In this document: positions 1-9,923 of the stretch, one piece after another
Numbering within the stretch: position 1 is the stretch's first letter
Layout of the letters: each line of letters starts with the position of its first letter
Source of the DNA: Pseudomonadota bacterium
GTDB taxonomy: Bacteria; Pseudomonadota; Gammaproteobacteria; Enterobacterales; Enterobacteriaceae
DNA length: 64,000 bases
Assembly (NCBI GenBank): GCA_018261615.1
Contig: JAGTSE010000009.1
Location: 1 to 64,000, forward strand
Direction: 5' to 3'
The notes under the pieces: generated by a model
What the model was told of the DNA's origin: nothing
The model's input: the letters and a program-made list of their open reading frames with translations, nothing else
The model's database searches: none
Program-made: the position numbers and the translations under genes

Positions 1-2
1 TG

Positions 3-119
3 GTGTGGCTGGCAATCCAGGCGGCATCACAGAAATGGACGATGCCGCTGAGGGACTGGCGTATGGCAATGAGCCGCTTTATTATCGAGTTCGGTGACCA
101 CCTGGACGGTCACTACTGA
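3..119 (+). CDS. IS256-family transposase, C-terminal end (cut by window edge)
   Basis: The open frame from the first bases to the TGA at 117-119 ends with KWTMPLRDW, then MSRFIIEFGD, the usual tail of IS256-family (mutator-type) DDE transposases. Only about 38 residues are visible; the rest lies left of the window. A stretch at about 124-152, ending in a GTACAGGGTC motif, would fit the terminal inverted repeat. The IS end would then lie about 30 bp from the stop codon of the glucan synthase gene. Whether the whole element is intact cannot be seen. Confidence 0.7.
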   Translation: MWLAIQAASQKWTMPLRDWRMAMSRFIIEFGDHLDGHY

Positions 120-185
120 GAAAGGCATTTACACAGAATCATGTACAGGGTCACGGCAGGCGTTAATGCGCATTTTAAGCCAGCG

Positions 186-3100
186 TCAGTTCTGAATGAT
201 TTCAACCGTATGGTTTTGCCTGTCATTCAGCAGAGGAATTCTGTCGTCAGGCAGAATGTGACCATCCAGAGTGACCCGATATTCTCCGTTACCGCACGAA
301 ATACTAATCTGATAATGGCTTTCGCCATATTGGTATGTCATAGCAAAAGACTGCCACTCCTCCGGCAACCGGGCATGAACAGTAAAGTCAGCACCGGAAC
401 GTTTTATCCCCAGTAATTCTTCAGTAAGAAGACGCCAGGCCCAACCTGCGGAACCGGTATACCAGCTCCAGCCTGCTCGTCCGGTATGGGGAGCGACACT
501 GTAGACATCAGCACTCATAACGTAGGGTTCTGCTTTATAGACCGCAACTCCTTCTGCATCCAGCGTGTGGTTGATCGGGTTGAGCATTGACCAGAGTTGC
601 CAGGCTCGTTCTGCATTCCCCATTCGGGCAAATGCCATCACTGCCCAGATGGCGCCATGTGTATACTGCCCCCCGTTCTCCCGAACACCAGGCAGATATC
701 CCTGAATGTAACCCGGGTTAGAACCATGACCATCGAAAGGAGGGGTTAACAGTTTTATTAATCCCCCTTCGTTATCTACAAGGTACTTATCCAGCGCCTG
801 CATGGCCTGTGCGCAGCGAACCGGGCTTGCGGCCCCGGACAATACAGACCAGCTCTGCGCAATCGCATCAATCCGGCAGTCCTGTGAGGCTTTCGAGCCC
901 AGGGGAGTACCATCGTCAAAATACCCGCGCCGGTACCATTCACCATCCCAGGCGTGGGTTTCGAGATTGTTTTGCAGGCTCAGGGCCTGCGAACGACACA
1001 TCAAGGCGATACTGTCGTCCTGCCTGCGCTCCGCCAGCTCCGCAAACCGCTGCAAAATGTCGTACAGGAAAAAGCCCAGCCAGACGCTTTCACCTTTACC
1101 TTCAATACCAACCCGGTTCATCCCGTCATTCCAGTCACCCGCCCCCATCAGCGGCAGACCATGTTCCCCAAACCTCAGTCCATGCTGAATAGCTTTGACA
1201 CAGTGCAACCAGAGAGTCTCTTCGGTGTTGCTGATGACAGGCGTGTCATAGACAGACTCTTCACCTGGCAGAAGCAGACACCCTTCCAGATAAGGGATAT
1301 GTATTTCCAGGACATCCTTATCCCCCGTTGTTTCCACATAGTGGCAAACGGCAAGCGGAAGCCACAGATAGTCATCAGAACAACGGGTACGTACACCATT
1401 GCCGTGTGGAGGGTGCCACCAGTGTTGCACATCCCCCTCGATAAACTGCCGTGATGCGCACAATATTATCTGTTCACGCATCCGGTTCGGATCGGCATGG
1501 CTCAGTGCCATCGTATCCTGCAGTTGATCGCGAAAACCAAATGCACCGCCAGACTGATAATAACCACTGCGAGCCATAAGGCGGCAGGCTATCGTCTGAT
1601 ACAACAGCCAGCCGTTGACCAGCAAATTCACGGAGGTATCGGGGGTGTTAACCACGATTTTATCGAGCACATTGTGCCAGTGCTCATGCACCCGGTTCAG
1701 CGCCTGGCGGACCGTGTCCTCATTAAGATAATGCACAAGCGTCTCCTGAGCGCGTGCATGATTCTCATCTGCGCCGAGGATAAACGTTAACGTCCTCTGA
1801 TCCCCATCAATTAATGTAACCGTCGACTGTACCGCCCCACAGGGGTCCAGACCGGCTCCCGTTTTACCTGAAAGCCTACGCAGCTTCAGAGCAGACGGGG
1901 TGTGCAGGGAACCATTACGGCCGATAAACTCGCGACGGTCACCTGTCAGCGAACAGTCATTACCGCTGACGGCAAAAAAAGCAGTGCGCTCGTCACCGTT
2001 ATCACCGTAAAAATTGTTCGCCAGCACCCCGCAGCCGCAAGGGATAGTGGCGGCCTGTGTCACAATGTGCGGGGCTGAGCGGGTTCGGGATTCTCCTAGT
2101 GTCCACTCGACATAGCCAGTGACGGAGAGTTTACGTGTCCGTCCCGAAGTGTTACTGAGTGTCAGGATCGCCATTTTAACCGGTGCCTCTTCGGCGACCA
2201 GGACTGTCAGCTCACTGTCTATGCCGTTCTCTCTGTGGGCAAAGACACTATAGCCAAAACCATGGCGCGTCAGGTAATCACCGTGTCCGCGAACAGGCAA
2301 AGCCGTCGGTGACCAGCACTCACCGCTTTCTTCATCACGCAGATAAAACGCCTCGCCACTGCGATCGCTCACCGGATCGTTCTCCCACGGCGTTAACCGG
2401 TATTCATGCGCATTTTCATACCAGGAGTAGGCCTGTCCCGCATCTGAAATCACGCTGCCAAAACGGGAATTTGCCAGTACGTTTGACCAGGGAGCCGGTG
2501 TTAGCGCATTTTCCCGCAGGACAATCTGATACTCCCGACCATCCTGCGAAAATCCACCGTACCCATTGAAATGGCGTAACTGACTGATATCGGGGGACCA
2601 GTCCGTATGTTGATTACGTTCCCTCACAGCACGAGGAATGAATGCTCTGGCCCTGGGTTTCAGGGTATGAACACGTTGGTTAAGTTGCTCATTAATTCCA
2701 CCTGCGCGGTCATCAAGATAAAGACAGGCCACGCTCATCAAAAGTAACTTATCTTCAGCAGAGAGATGCTCGCCATTACGGACAAAAAGCCCGCCCGGTT
2801 TGTCCAGCAGACTGGCTTCAGACCCGGCATAAATTAAATCCATAATCTGATTTTGTAATCCCTGCTGGTAGCCGCCGGGGCTGTTATTCAGGATAACTAA
2901 ATCAACATCCAGTCCTTTCTGTCTCCAGTAACGGTGTGCCTGAATCAGTGTGGTAACGGAGGTGATACTTTCCTCGCTGGTAATACTGAGCAGCACTATC
3001 GGCAGATCACCTGAAATTGCCCAGCCCCACAGACCGGACTGACCACGCCGGTTGCGGCTGATCACCTGGCCTTCGGCGCGCAGCTCCTGAACAGGGTAAA

Positions 3101-6100
3101 GCACAGCGCTGGCGAGACGATTAAACAAAGTGGCATCATCTTCACTGGCGTTCATCTGGCGTAATACCACCAGACTGTGAGACCAGGCCAGTTCAAAGAC
3201 GCGATCAGCGATGGGGTAATCGCGATATTTTTCCAGCAACGCCAGGCTCTGCTGACGGGTCTCGCTGATGCCATAAATGATATCAATCGTAACCGACTGC
3301 CCCGGCTGTAGAATGATGGCATGGCGTATTGCCAGTATCGGATCCAGCACTGACCCCGACGTGTTGCTGAGCGCCCCTCCAGCCTCTATTGCCAGGGCAT
3401 CAGCAGGGTTTCTTCCACGACCAAGAAATTTTGCCCTGTCCGTTTCAAACGAGACGTTATGTCGGTTATCGCCATGCACCACCATCATGTGAAACAGGCA
3501 AGGGCTCGGTTCATCCGGGGAGCGCGGGCGCCGGTGGCAAAGAATAGCGTCACGCTCAGGATCCAGCTCAGTCTGAATAAACAGATTACTAAAAGCCGGG
3601 TGTGCCAGATCGCTGGCATCAGGTGCCAGTACCACTTCGGCATAGGTTGTCAGTTCCAGAGAGCGGGGCTGGCGACCACGATGAATCAGTGTGAGCCGTC
3701 GCAACTCGATATCATCCTCCGGGGAGATCACAACCTGAGTTTTGACGCTGAGTCCCCCGAAGGTGCGTCTGAATTCAGCACTCGCATCGGTAAATATCAC
3801 TTCATCGTCGTGTCCGCTGGCGCTACCTGTTGGTTGCCACGTATTGCTCCACACATTCCCCGTCTGTATATCGCGGATATAGCAGAATGATCCCCAGTTA
3901 TCGCGCGTGGTATCACTGCGCCAGCGCGTAAGAGCAATATGATTCCAGCGACTGTAACCGCCGCCACCCGCGGTCAACATCAGATGATAATGGCTGTTGG
4001 ACAGTAACTGAATATCCGGGGCTGGTGTGTCCACCCCATTGAAAATTCGGGGTTCATAACGAACGGGTTTTACTCTGCCCTCATGAGATTCAAAATGACG
4101 CCGCGGGCTGTAGAGATCGACCGCATCCGGCACACGCTCCTGTAACAGCAGACTCGCTGACCGGAACACCGTACTGGACATGAATCGTTCATTCATGGGG
4201 GCGTCAAGCAGCACATGAGCCAGCGCCTGAAATGCCATGCCCTGGTGATGCGCCATCCAGGACTGTACCACCGCATAGAGCTGACCGGTTGCGAGGCGTG
4301 AGGGGGTATAGTCCAGCGCTTCATAAAAACCGTATTCGCCATGTGCGCCATTTTTTTGCAGCCTGAACAGGTTCTCACAGGCTCTCTGTGGGGAGACCAT
4401 CAGCGCCAGCAGTGTGGCGTAAGGGGCGATAACCATGTCATCGGCAAGCCCCCTGCGCAGACCGAGACCCGGCACGCCAAATGCCTGATACTGATAATTA
4501 TGCTGAATATCAAAAGCATGATAACCAGACTCTGAAACTCCCCATGGTACCCCGCGTTCTTTCCCCCAGTGAATCTGGCGCATAACCGCCGACTGACTCA
4601 TTTCATCAAGCAGGCTGCCGGGCCAGGTGGGCATCACCAGATTCGGCATCAGGTATTCAAACATAGAGCCGCTCCATGACATCAGGGCAGTTTCATTATC
4701 AATCGTGGTAAACAGTCGCCCCAGCGCGTACCAGCTTTTAAGAGGCAGTTGATTAGTCGCAATGGCAAGAAAACTGGTCAGGCGGATTTCAGATGGCAGG
4801 AGATCATAATGGCTCTTGTCTGGCGTATTCGTGTCACAGTTATAACCGACGCTGAGCAGACTGGTTGCTTCGCTGTACAGAAAGGCGAAATCCATCCGGG
4901 AATGCTCATCCAGTCGCTGTTCAAGCTCGGTGATAATATTCAGTCGCATCCGGGCCATCTCCGTCGCTGACGGCGGAGGTGTTCCTTCCCCGTTAAATAC
5001 CGCACGGGCAAGCCAGCTCAGTGTCGGCAGCGTCTGTTCGTTCCTGGATGCGGGCAACCAGCCGAGCAGCAGCGACCATTCATGGCAAAGCTGTACCAGT
5101 TGATGCTCCAGATGCCCTGCCCAGCGCATCTGAAGGGGAGACCCCTGATTGCATTGTGTTGTCAGATGGTTGCTCTGAGTACACATGTTTTTCAGCTCGC
5201 TGAAAAACGCCTGCGGAGAGAGCGACACCGCACCCAGGCAGTGTTTGCGCAGCAGCCGCAGGCTGTCAGGCGGGTTCTGACCCCACTGTTTTTCCAGAAT
5301 ATCCAGCGTATCGTTCAATCCTGCCAGTATCTGTTGGCTGTTTAAAACAGGCTGATGGCGCATGGCGGACAGTCCTGCACGCAGTGTCAACAAATGCCCC
5401 GCCATGTTGCCGCTGTCGACGCTTGAGATATAGCGTGGGCTGAGGGGGGCCAGCGTACGGGTGTCATACCAGTTGTAGAGATGGCCCCGGTAGTGCTCCA
5501 TTTTATCCAGCGTGTCGAGCGTGAGCGACACTCGCCGGAGCACTTCTCCGCCGGGCAGGTAGCCAAAGTCCCATGCCGTCAGGTTAGCCATAAGGGAAAG
5601 GCCAATATTGGTAGGGGAAGTTCGATGGGCCACCGTCGGTTGCGGTATTTCCTGGTAGTTATCAGGCGGAAGCCAGTTCTCCTTTTCTGTGGCAAAGGTT
5701 TCAAAAAATGCCCAGATTTCACGGCTTGTCTGGCGTAACAACTGTTTTTGTGCCTGATTTGGAGAAAACACCTTACGCACGGGCTGGCGACTCAGCCAGC
5801 TCATCAGCAGCGGTGCCACGCACCATAACAAACCGATCGGCAACGCAACCCCCAGCAGTTGTGGTGCAAATTGTCCGGCCAGTATTGTCAGCGTTACGCC
5901 ACCAGCAACATTCAGCCACATCGCCTGATAAAAACGCGCAACTGTGGGGCTGGCCTGATTGCTGTCCTGGCAGTGACTGACCCACTGGCTGAGGTTACGC
6001 CTGCTGATCCCCAGTCTCCATAGTGTCACGGCAATCGCCTTCAAAGAATATCCGGCTTCGTGCGGCAGTATCGCAAAATTAAGACCAATACCTGACAGAC

Positions 6101-8768
6101 GCTTCAGCGCGCCTGCCCCCACCAGTAACAGATGCGGCTTCAGGCGGCGACGCAGAGGTTTATGCAGAAGGTCATGGGCGATGCAGAGGACGGCTGGCAA
6201 CAGCCATATCAGCGACAGTACGCCTAGCCAGTAAACCGGATTGGGTACCCCAAGCAGGGTGACGAACAGTAATACCAGTAAAGAGGGAGCTACCAGACTG
6301 CGACGCAGATTATCAAGTAATTTCCAGTAAGAAAGCGCGGTCAGCGGATTCTTCTCCCGCGTTCCATCGGCTTTTCTGACGCGTGGTTTCAGCCAGTTAA
6401 GCAGTTGCCAGTCGCCCCGGATCCAGCGTGAACGGCGTGCAACATCCGACAGATAATTATTAGGATACTGTTCGTAGAGTAACACTTCACTCAGCAGACC
6501 CGAACGTGCATAACATCCTTCAAGTAGATCATGGCTGAGAACCAGATTTTCCGGGCAGATGTTGGCAGTGGCCTGCATAAAAATATCGACATCATAAATC
6601 CCTTTGCCCACGAACGATCCTTCCCCAAAGAGATCCTGATAGATATCCGAAGACATCATCGAATAGGGGTTATTGCCTGGTACGATGCTGCGCAAGGCTG
6701 CGTAACGCCCCTGACCGTTGCGTGGTATCTCTTCCGCAAGACCGGGTTGCAGAATGCCGAACCCTTTGACAACCCTCTGGCGTACCGGATCATACTCTGG
6801 CGTATTCAGTGGATGCGCCATCGTTGCGACCAGTTTGTGTGCCGTATCTCGCGGCAGCACCGTATCACTGTCCAGGGTAATGACGTATTTAATGTGGCCC
6901 GGTAAAAGGTGGGCAGGCATGTCTGCAACGCTGACGAATTGTGTCCCCGGATGGCGCAACCAGCTGTTCAGCAATGCCAGTTTCCCCCGCTTGCGTTCAT
7001 AGCCCATCCATGTTCCCTCTGCGGGGTTCCATTCAGGCTGGCGGTGTAGCAGATAAAAACGTGGGCGGCTGGAGGGGTAGCGGCGATTCAGCGCCTGCGT
7101 ATCGGCGATCGCCTGTCTGAGCAGCGCGTGACTTTCCGGAGAGGGCTCATTTTTAGAATCAGCGAAATCAGTGAGCAGCGCGAACCTGAGATTTTCGTTT
7201 TCATTCCCTAACCAGCAGACTTCAAGACTGGTGAGGAGTTGGCTAAAACTTTCGTGGCTGGTCAGCATGCAGGGGATGACTAACATGGTGGCACTGTCAG
7301 CGGGAATACCGGTTGAAAAATCCATCCCCGGCAAGGGGCGAGGAACGCGAAAACGGGTGGTTGCGTCACTGAGTAAATCACTCATTAACTGAGTTAAAGC
7401 GATAATCAGAGGCAATATCACCGCGATCAACAGCCAGTCTGCGCCCTGCATGGCTGTTTCGTGCAATATTGCCGCGGTCATTGCGGTGGTCAACAACGCC
7501 AGACTTCCAAGCCATGATAGCAGAGTTATTCTGTTGAAACTGTGCCGCAAACGTATGAGCCTGGAGGTGTTTGCCAACAGATGAATTTCCAACTGCTGTC
7601 GCCCCTCTCCCGCGAGATAATACCCAACGTGATGTTCCTGTGTGTCGGGAGCCCAGCCCCCTGAAAGCACCAGTACCCTGTCAGCAACCTCAGGCTCACT
7701 GAGACCACTGTCTCTGGCCAGGAGCTCAACAACGTGGCGGTAATAATCCCGGGTATTGAAGTGCATCCGGGGATAGATACCGGCAGGATCATTGCGTAAT
7801 GTCTGTTCGACGACACTTATCGTTTCGGCGAAATCAGCCCAGTCCGTTTCGCTCAGTAATCGCAGACCCGCGATGCTGTTACTGACGGATAGCTGGCTGG
7901 CGGCAAGCTGTTGATTGAAGCTATGTATGAGAATGTCGGTGGTGACCCCTTGTTCCCGGAGGCACTGATCAACCCAGGTAAGAGGTAACGTCAGCGCGTT
8001 TCCATGTCCCTGCAGGCGCCTCACTAGCTCAGCGACAAACGCACTGGTTAACGGAGGACGGGAGCGCGCCATATCGGCAACCACCATGATTAAATCACCA
8101 GGCTCGTTCTCTGCGCATTCGAAAATCCTTGTTATCCACGTATCTGCCAGGTTTCTGTCCTGCTGAGCTTTTATCACTTCCATGCTGATACGACGAAGAT
8201 TTTCAATCAGCGCCAGGCGCAGCATCCCCGGTAAGGCCCAGACTTCACCTAATGTCAGCGGTGTCACCTGTTGATAGGCAGTGAGATAGCTGGTCAGGCT
8301 GGCGGTATCCCAGCGGCCATCACCGTGAGCGATGGCCTCGGATGCAATATTGTAAATTCGTGGGCAATTCAACGGCGACATCAGCGATGGAAGACCTTTA
8401 CCGAAGCTTTTCGGCAAATGCTGACGGACAGTGCGGATTTGTTCTTCAATCAGGTAGTAATTGTCCAGCAACCATTCCCCGGCGGGCATAATGCTCGTTT
8501 TTTTCCCGGCATTGAGCTCGTAGCAGTTTTGCGTGATAACTGCTTCATTGTCACTGAGCCGTTTCAGAAGGTAGTAAGCGGGTTTATCCGGCGATAATTT
8601 ATGCGTGCGCGCCAGCTTCTGACCATAGCGTTCCATCTGTACGGTCGAAAAGAGTTCCGACCGCAGAGTGTTTTCACCTGCAGGATCGTTCGCCGGAAAC
8701 CTAACGCGTCCGGAGGTATTCGTCGGAATACGGGAGCGGTCAAACCACGCCCAGGGTTTCATTTTCAT
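186..8768 (-). CDS. ndvB: Cyclic beta-1,2-glucan synthase (NdvB/ChvB/Cgs family)
   Basis: This inner-membrane enzyme makes cyclic beta-1,2-glucan from UDP-glucose by initiation, elongation, phosphorolytic length control and cyclisation. At 2860 residues it matches the family length (about 2830 in Brucella and Agrobacterium). An N-terminal region is followed by hydrophobic segments near residues 416-475, then a glycosyltransferase-84 domain with the LDSDT acid motif near 631 and RSRWIRGDW near 780. More membrane segments follow, then a glucoamylase-like region and two beta-sandwich/GH94 regions. The GAGDWNDGMN motif near residue 2540 carries the GH94 catalytic Asp, so the phosphorylase domain looks intact. 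No frameshift is seen. The gene stands alone; no NdvA/ChvA-type exporter is in the window. An IS256-family end lies just past its stop. The ATG at 8768 is the first good start. Confidence 0.93.
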   Translation of the reverse strand: MKMKPWAWFDRSRIPTNTSGRVRFPANDPAGENTLRSELFSTVQMERYGQKLARTHKLSPDKPAYYLLKRLSDNEAVITQNCYELNAGKKTSIMPAGEWLLDNYYLIEEQIRTVRQHLPKSFGKGLPSLMSPLNCPRIYNIASEAIAHGDGRWDTASLTSYLTAYQQVTPLTLGEVWALPGMLRLALIENLRRISMEVIKAQQDRNLADTWITRIFECAENEPGDLIMVVADMARSRPPLTSAFVAELVRRLQGHGNALTLPLTWVDQCLREQGVTTDILIHSFNQQLAASQLSVSNSIAGLRLLSETDWADFAETISVVEQTLRNDPAGIYPRMHFNTRDYYRHVVELLARDSGLSEPEVADRVLVLSGGWAPDTQEHHVGYYLAGEGRQQLEIHLLANTSRLIRLRHSFNRITLLSWLGSLALLTTAMTAAILHETAMQGADWLLIAVILPLIIALTQLMSDLLSDATTRFRVPRPLPGMDFSTGIPADSATMLVIPCMLTSHESFSQLLTSLEVCWLGNENENLRFALLTDFADSKNEPSPESHALLRQAIADTQALNRRYPSSRPRFYLLHRQPEWNPAEGTWMGYERKRGKLALLNSWLRHPGTQFVSVADMPAHLLPGHIKYVITLDSDTVLPRDTAHKLVATMAHPLNTPEYDPVRQRVVKGFGILQPGLAEEIPRNGQGRYAALRSIVPGNNPYSMMSSDIYQDLFGEGSFVGKGIYDVDIFMQATANICPENLVLSHDLLEGCYARSGLLSEVLLYEQYPNNYLSDVARRSRWIRGDWQLLNWLKPRVRKADGTREKNPLTALSYWKLLDNLRRSLVAPSLLVLLFVTLLGVPNPVYWLGVLSLIWLLPAVLCIAHDLLHKPLRRRLKPHLLLVGAGALKRLSGIGLNFAILPHEAGYSLKAIAVTLWRLGISRRNLSQWVSHCQDSNQASPTVARFYQAMWLNVAGGVTLTILAGQFAPQLLGVALPIGLLWCVAPLLMSWLSRQPVRKVFSPNQAQKQLLRQTSREIWAFFETFATEKENWLPPDNYQEIPQPTVAHRTSPTNIGLSLMANLTAWDFGYLPGGEVLRRVSLTLDTLDKMEHYRGHLYNWYDTRTLAPLSPRYISSVDSGNMAGHLLTLRAGLSAMRHQPVLNSQQILAGLNDTLDILEKQWGQNPPDSLRLLRKHCLGAVSLSPQAFFSELKNMCTQSNHLTTQCNQGSPLQMRWAGHLEHQLVQLCHEWSLLLGWLPASRNEQTLPTLSWLARAVFNGEGTPPPSATEMARMRLNIITELEQRLDEHSRMDFAFLYSEATSLLSVGYNCDTNTPDKSHYDLLPSEIRLTSFLAIATNQLPLKSWYALGRLFTTIDNETALMSWSGSMFEYLMPNLVMPTWPGSLLDEMSQSAVMRQIHWGKERGVPWGVSESGYHAFDIQHNYQYQAFGVPGLGLRRGLADDMVIAPYATLLALMVSPQRACENLFRLQKNGAHGEYGFYEALDYTPSRLATGQLYAVVQSWMAHHQGMAFQALAHVLLDAPMNERFMSSTVFRSASLLLQERVPDAVDLYSPRRHFESHEGRVKPVRYEPRIFNGVDTPAPDIQLLSNSHYHLMLTAGGGGYSRWNHIALTRWRSDTTRDNWGSFCYIRDIQTGNVWSNTWQPTGSASGHDDEVIFTDASAEFRRTFGGLSVKTQVVISPEDDIELRRLTLIHRGRQPRSLELTTYAEVVLAPDASDLAHPAFSNLFIQTELDPERDAILCHRRPRSPDEPSPCLFHMMVVHGDNRHNVSFETDRAKFLGRGRNPADALAIEAGGALSNTSGSVLDPILAIRHAIILQPGQSVTIDIIYGISETRQQSLALLEKYRDYPIADRVFELAWSHSLVVLRQMNASEDDATLFNRLASAVLYPVQELRAEGQVISRNRRGQSGLWGWAISGDLPIVLLSITSEESITSVTTLIQAHRYWRQKGLDVDLVILNNSPGGYQQGLQNQIMDLIYAGSEASLLDKPGGLFVRNGEHLSAEDKLLLMSVACLYLDDRAGGINEQLNQRVHTLKPRARAFIPRAVRERNQHTDWSPDISQLRHFNGYGGFSQDGREYQIVLRENALTPAPWSNVLANSRFGSVISDAGQAYSWYENAHEYRLTPWENDPVSDRSGEAFYLRDEESGECWSPTALPVRGHGDYLTRHGFGYSVFAHRENGIDSELTVLVAEEAPVKMAILTLSNTSGRTRKLSVTGYVEWTLGESRTRSAPHIVTQAATIPCGCGVLANNFYGDNGDERTAFFAVSGNDCSLTGDRREFIGRNGSLHTPSALKLRRLSGKTGAGLDPCGAVQSTVTLIDGDQRTLTFILGADENHARAQETLVHYLNEDTVRQALNRVHEHWHNVLDKIVVNTPDTSVNLLVNGWLLYQTIACRLMARSGYYQSGGAFGFRDQLQDTMALSHADPNRMREQIILCASRQFIEGDVQHWWHPPHGNGVRTRCSDDYLWLPLAVCHYVETTGDKDVLEIHIPYLEGCLLLPGEESVYDTPVISNTEETLWLHCVKAIQHGLRFGEHGLPLMGAGDWNDGMNRVGIEGKGESVWLGFFLYDILQRFAELAERRQDDSIALMCRSQALSLQNNLETHAWDGEWYRRGYFDDGTPLGSKASQDCRIDAIAQSWSVLSGAASPVRCAQAMQALDKYLVDNEGGLIKLLTPPFDGHGSNPGYIQGYLPGVRENGGQYTHGAIWAVMAFARMGNAERAWQLWSMLNPINHTLDAEGVAVYKAEPYVMSADVYSVAPHTGRAGWSWYTGSAGWAWRLLTEELLGIKRSGADFTVHARLPEEWQSFAMTYQYGESHYQISISCGNGEYRVTLDGHILPDDRIPLLNDRQNHTVEIIQN

Positions 8769-8918
8769 AGTGTTGCTCTGATGCGATGTTAGCGCACAGG
8801 AGCAGTTGCGAAATCAGTTCAGAAACGTTCTCTCAGGATGAGCGTAAGGCATCAGGGATTTAACAGCTGCTGGAATTTTATTTAAGTATAGAACATCAGA
8901 TTTATGTGTGGATGAGTG

Positions 8919-9089
8919 TCAGGATGAGTGTGGTAAGACAAACAGCGCCTTACAACCCGGACACAGCATTGTCTGTTGACGGCGAACTCTGGAGAGAATT
9001 TGAGATGAGCGTAAGCCGCAAACCGGACAGATGACAGAGGACGTCGATGAGCCACCAATTAATTTCATTGCGTAATCGATGAGAAACAT
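8919..9089 (-). CDS. ynfU: YnfU-like small zinc-ribbon protein
   Basis: This 56-residue reading frame begins MFLIDYAMKL and contains two CPxC pairs, CPVC at 21-24 and CPGC at 43-46, separated by a basic segment (SRVRRQQT). The layout is a compact four-cysteine zinc ribbon, and the length and spacing fit the enterobacterial YnfU family, known only as predicted zinc-binding proteins. In E. coli ynfU lies next to a cold-shock gene, and here cspH is immediately upstream on the same strand, which supports the call. Its biochemical role is not known. Confidence 0.65.
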   Translation of the reverse strand: MFLIDYAMKLIGGSSTSSVICPVCGLRSSQILSRVRRQQTMLCPGCKALFVLPHSS

Positions 9090-9212
9090 GATGATTAACC
9101 TTTCAATGAATGAGCTTCACCGTAACACGTTTGATTGAAATTTAATCATTTAATTTTTCCTACCACATCAATTATTCAATAGCGGGATACCACAGGGGGA
9201 GATTACGTCGTT

Positions 9213-9425
9213 TCAGGAAAGATAGATGTTCGCAGCCACAGGACCACTAAGACCGTTGATCCGACAAAATTCGATGCGGATCCCTGGAATGAGTAATTCT
9301 GATTCGCTGGAGTTAACGGCTGAAATGTGAAGCAGAACGTCTTCTCGACCATCTGAAGGGGTGATGAGGCCTTTGCCACTGAGACTGTCAAAACTTTTGA
9401 CAATTCCTGTCATTTTACGGGACAA
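9213..9425 (-). CDS. cspH: Cold-shock-like protein CspH
   Basis: A CspA-family cold-shock domain that is closest in wording to CspH ([29 protein letters not shown] and [10 protein letters not shown] segments). RNP1 is degenerate (KGLITP in place of KGFGFI), which is typical of CspH. I start it at the TTG at 9425: it gives exactly the 70 residues usual for CspH, and AAAGGA lies six bases upstream. A GTG eight codons earlier would be the alternative and lacks a good ribosome site. It is divergent from the second cold-shock gene at 9705 and probably binds single-stranded nucleic acid. Confidence 0.8.
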   Translation of the reverse strand: MSRKMTGIVKSFDSLSGKGLITPSDGREDVLLHISAVNSSESELLIPGIRIEFCRINGLSGPVAANIYLS

Positions 9426-9436
9426 GTCAATTCCTT

Positions 9437-9652
9437 TTATTGAAAACACATAATAACTATACGTTGAAATAAATTTAATGCCACTTTTAATTTTTCTTTC
9501 AGGATATCTGGATGGCTAAAATATAATTTGCTTATTATGACTTCCCGTGCCTTAATGAGCTCATCAGTTCGATCTACAAACGAACGTAAAACATTTTCCG
9601 TGCAGTCCTCATTACCTGGCGCTATCGCTGATATCCCCTTTTTTGAGTCCAT
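9437..9652 (-). CDS. Small hypothetical protein upstream of cspH (doubtful)
   Basis: An open frame of 71 codons (begins [10 protein letters not shown], ends VIMCFQ) between the two divergent cold-shock genes. I recognise no family. No clear Shine-Dalgarno precedes the ATG at 9652, and the frame covers the region expected to be the cspH leader. Short frames upstream of cold-shock genes (such as YmcF near cspG) are translated in E. coli, so it is kept with low confidence. Confidence 0.3.
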   Translation of the reverse strand: MDSKKGISAIAPGNEDCTENVLRSFVDRTDELIKAREVIISKLYFSHPDILKEKLKVALNLFQRIVIMCFQ

Positions 9653-9704
9653 ACGCTTAATACTATACGTTTACTACTAATACTAATGTGTAACTGGAGT
9701 CAGT

Positions 9705-9923
9705 ATGACCTCAAGGATTAAAGACATGGTAAAGTGGTTTAACGAAGACAAAGGTTTTGGCTTCATCTCTCCGCTCGATGGAAGTAAAGATATTTTTGTT
9801 CATTTTTCTGCGCTTAATGGCGATAACTTCAAAACTTTATTTGAAGGCCAGAAAGTTGAATTCGCAATATATAGTGGTGATAAAGGCCCTGCGGCTGCAA
9901 ACGTAATACTTTGCGATAAATAA
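9705..9923 (+). CDS. CspA-family cold-shock protein
   Basis: A 72-residue single cold-shock domain with intact RNP1 (KGFGFISP) and RNP2 (DIFVHFSAL), plus VKWFN at 9-13 and a GPAAANV end. It would act as an RNA chaperone or transcription antiterminator in the cytoplasm. It is closest in wording to the CspB/CspG/CspI branch. The N-terminus reads [13 protein letters not shown], with ACTGGAG upstream of the ATG. It is transcribed away from cspH. The intergenic side is short, so there is no room for the long cold-box leader of cspA unless it overlaps the frame at 9437-9652. Confidence 0.88.
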   Translation: MTSRIKDMVKWFNEDKGFGFISPLDGSKDIFVHFSALNGDNFKTLFEGQKVEFAIYSGDKGPAAANVILCDK

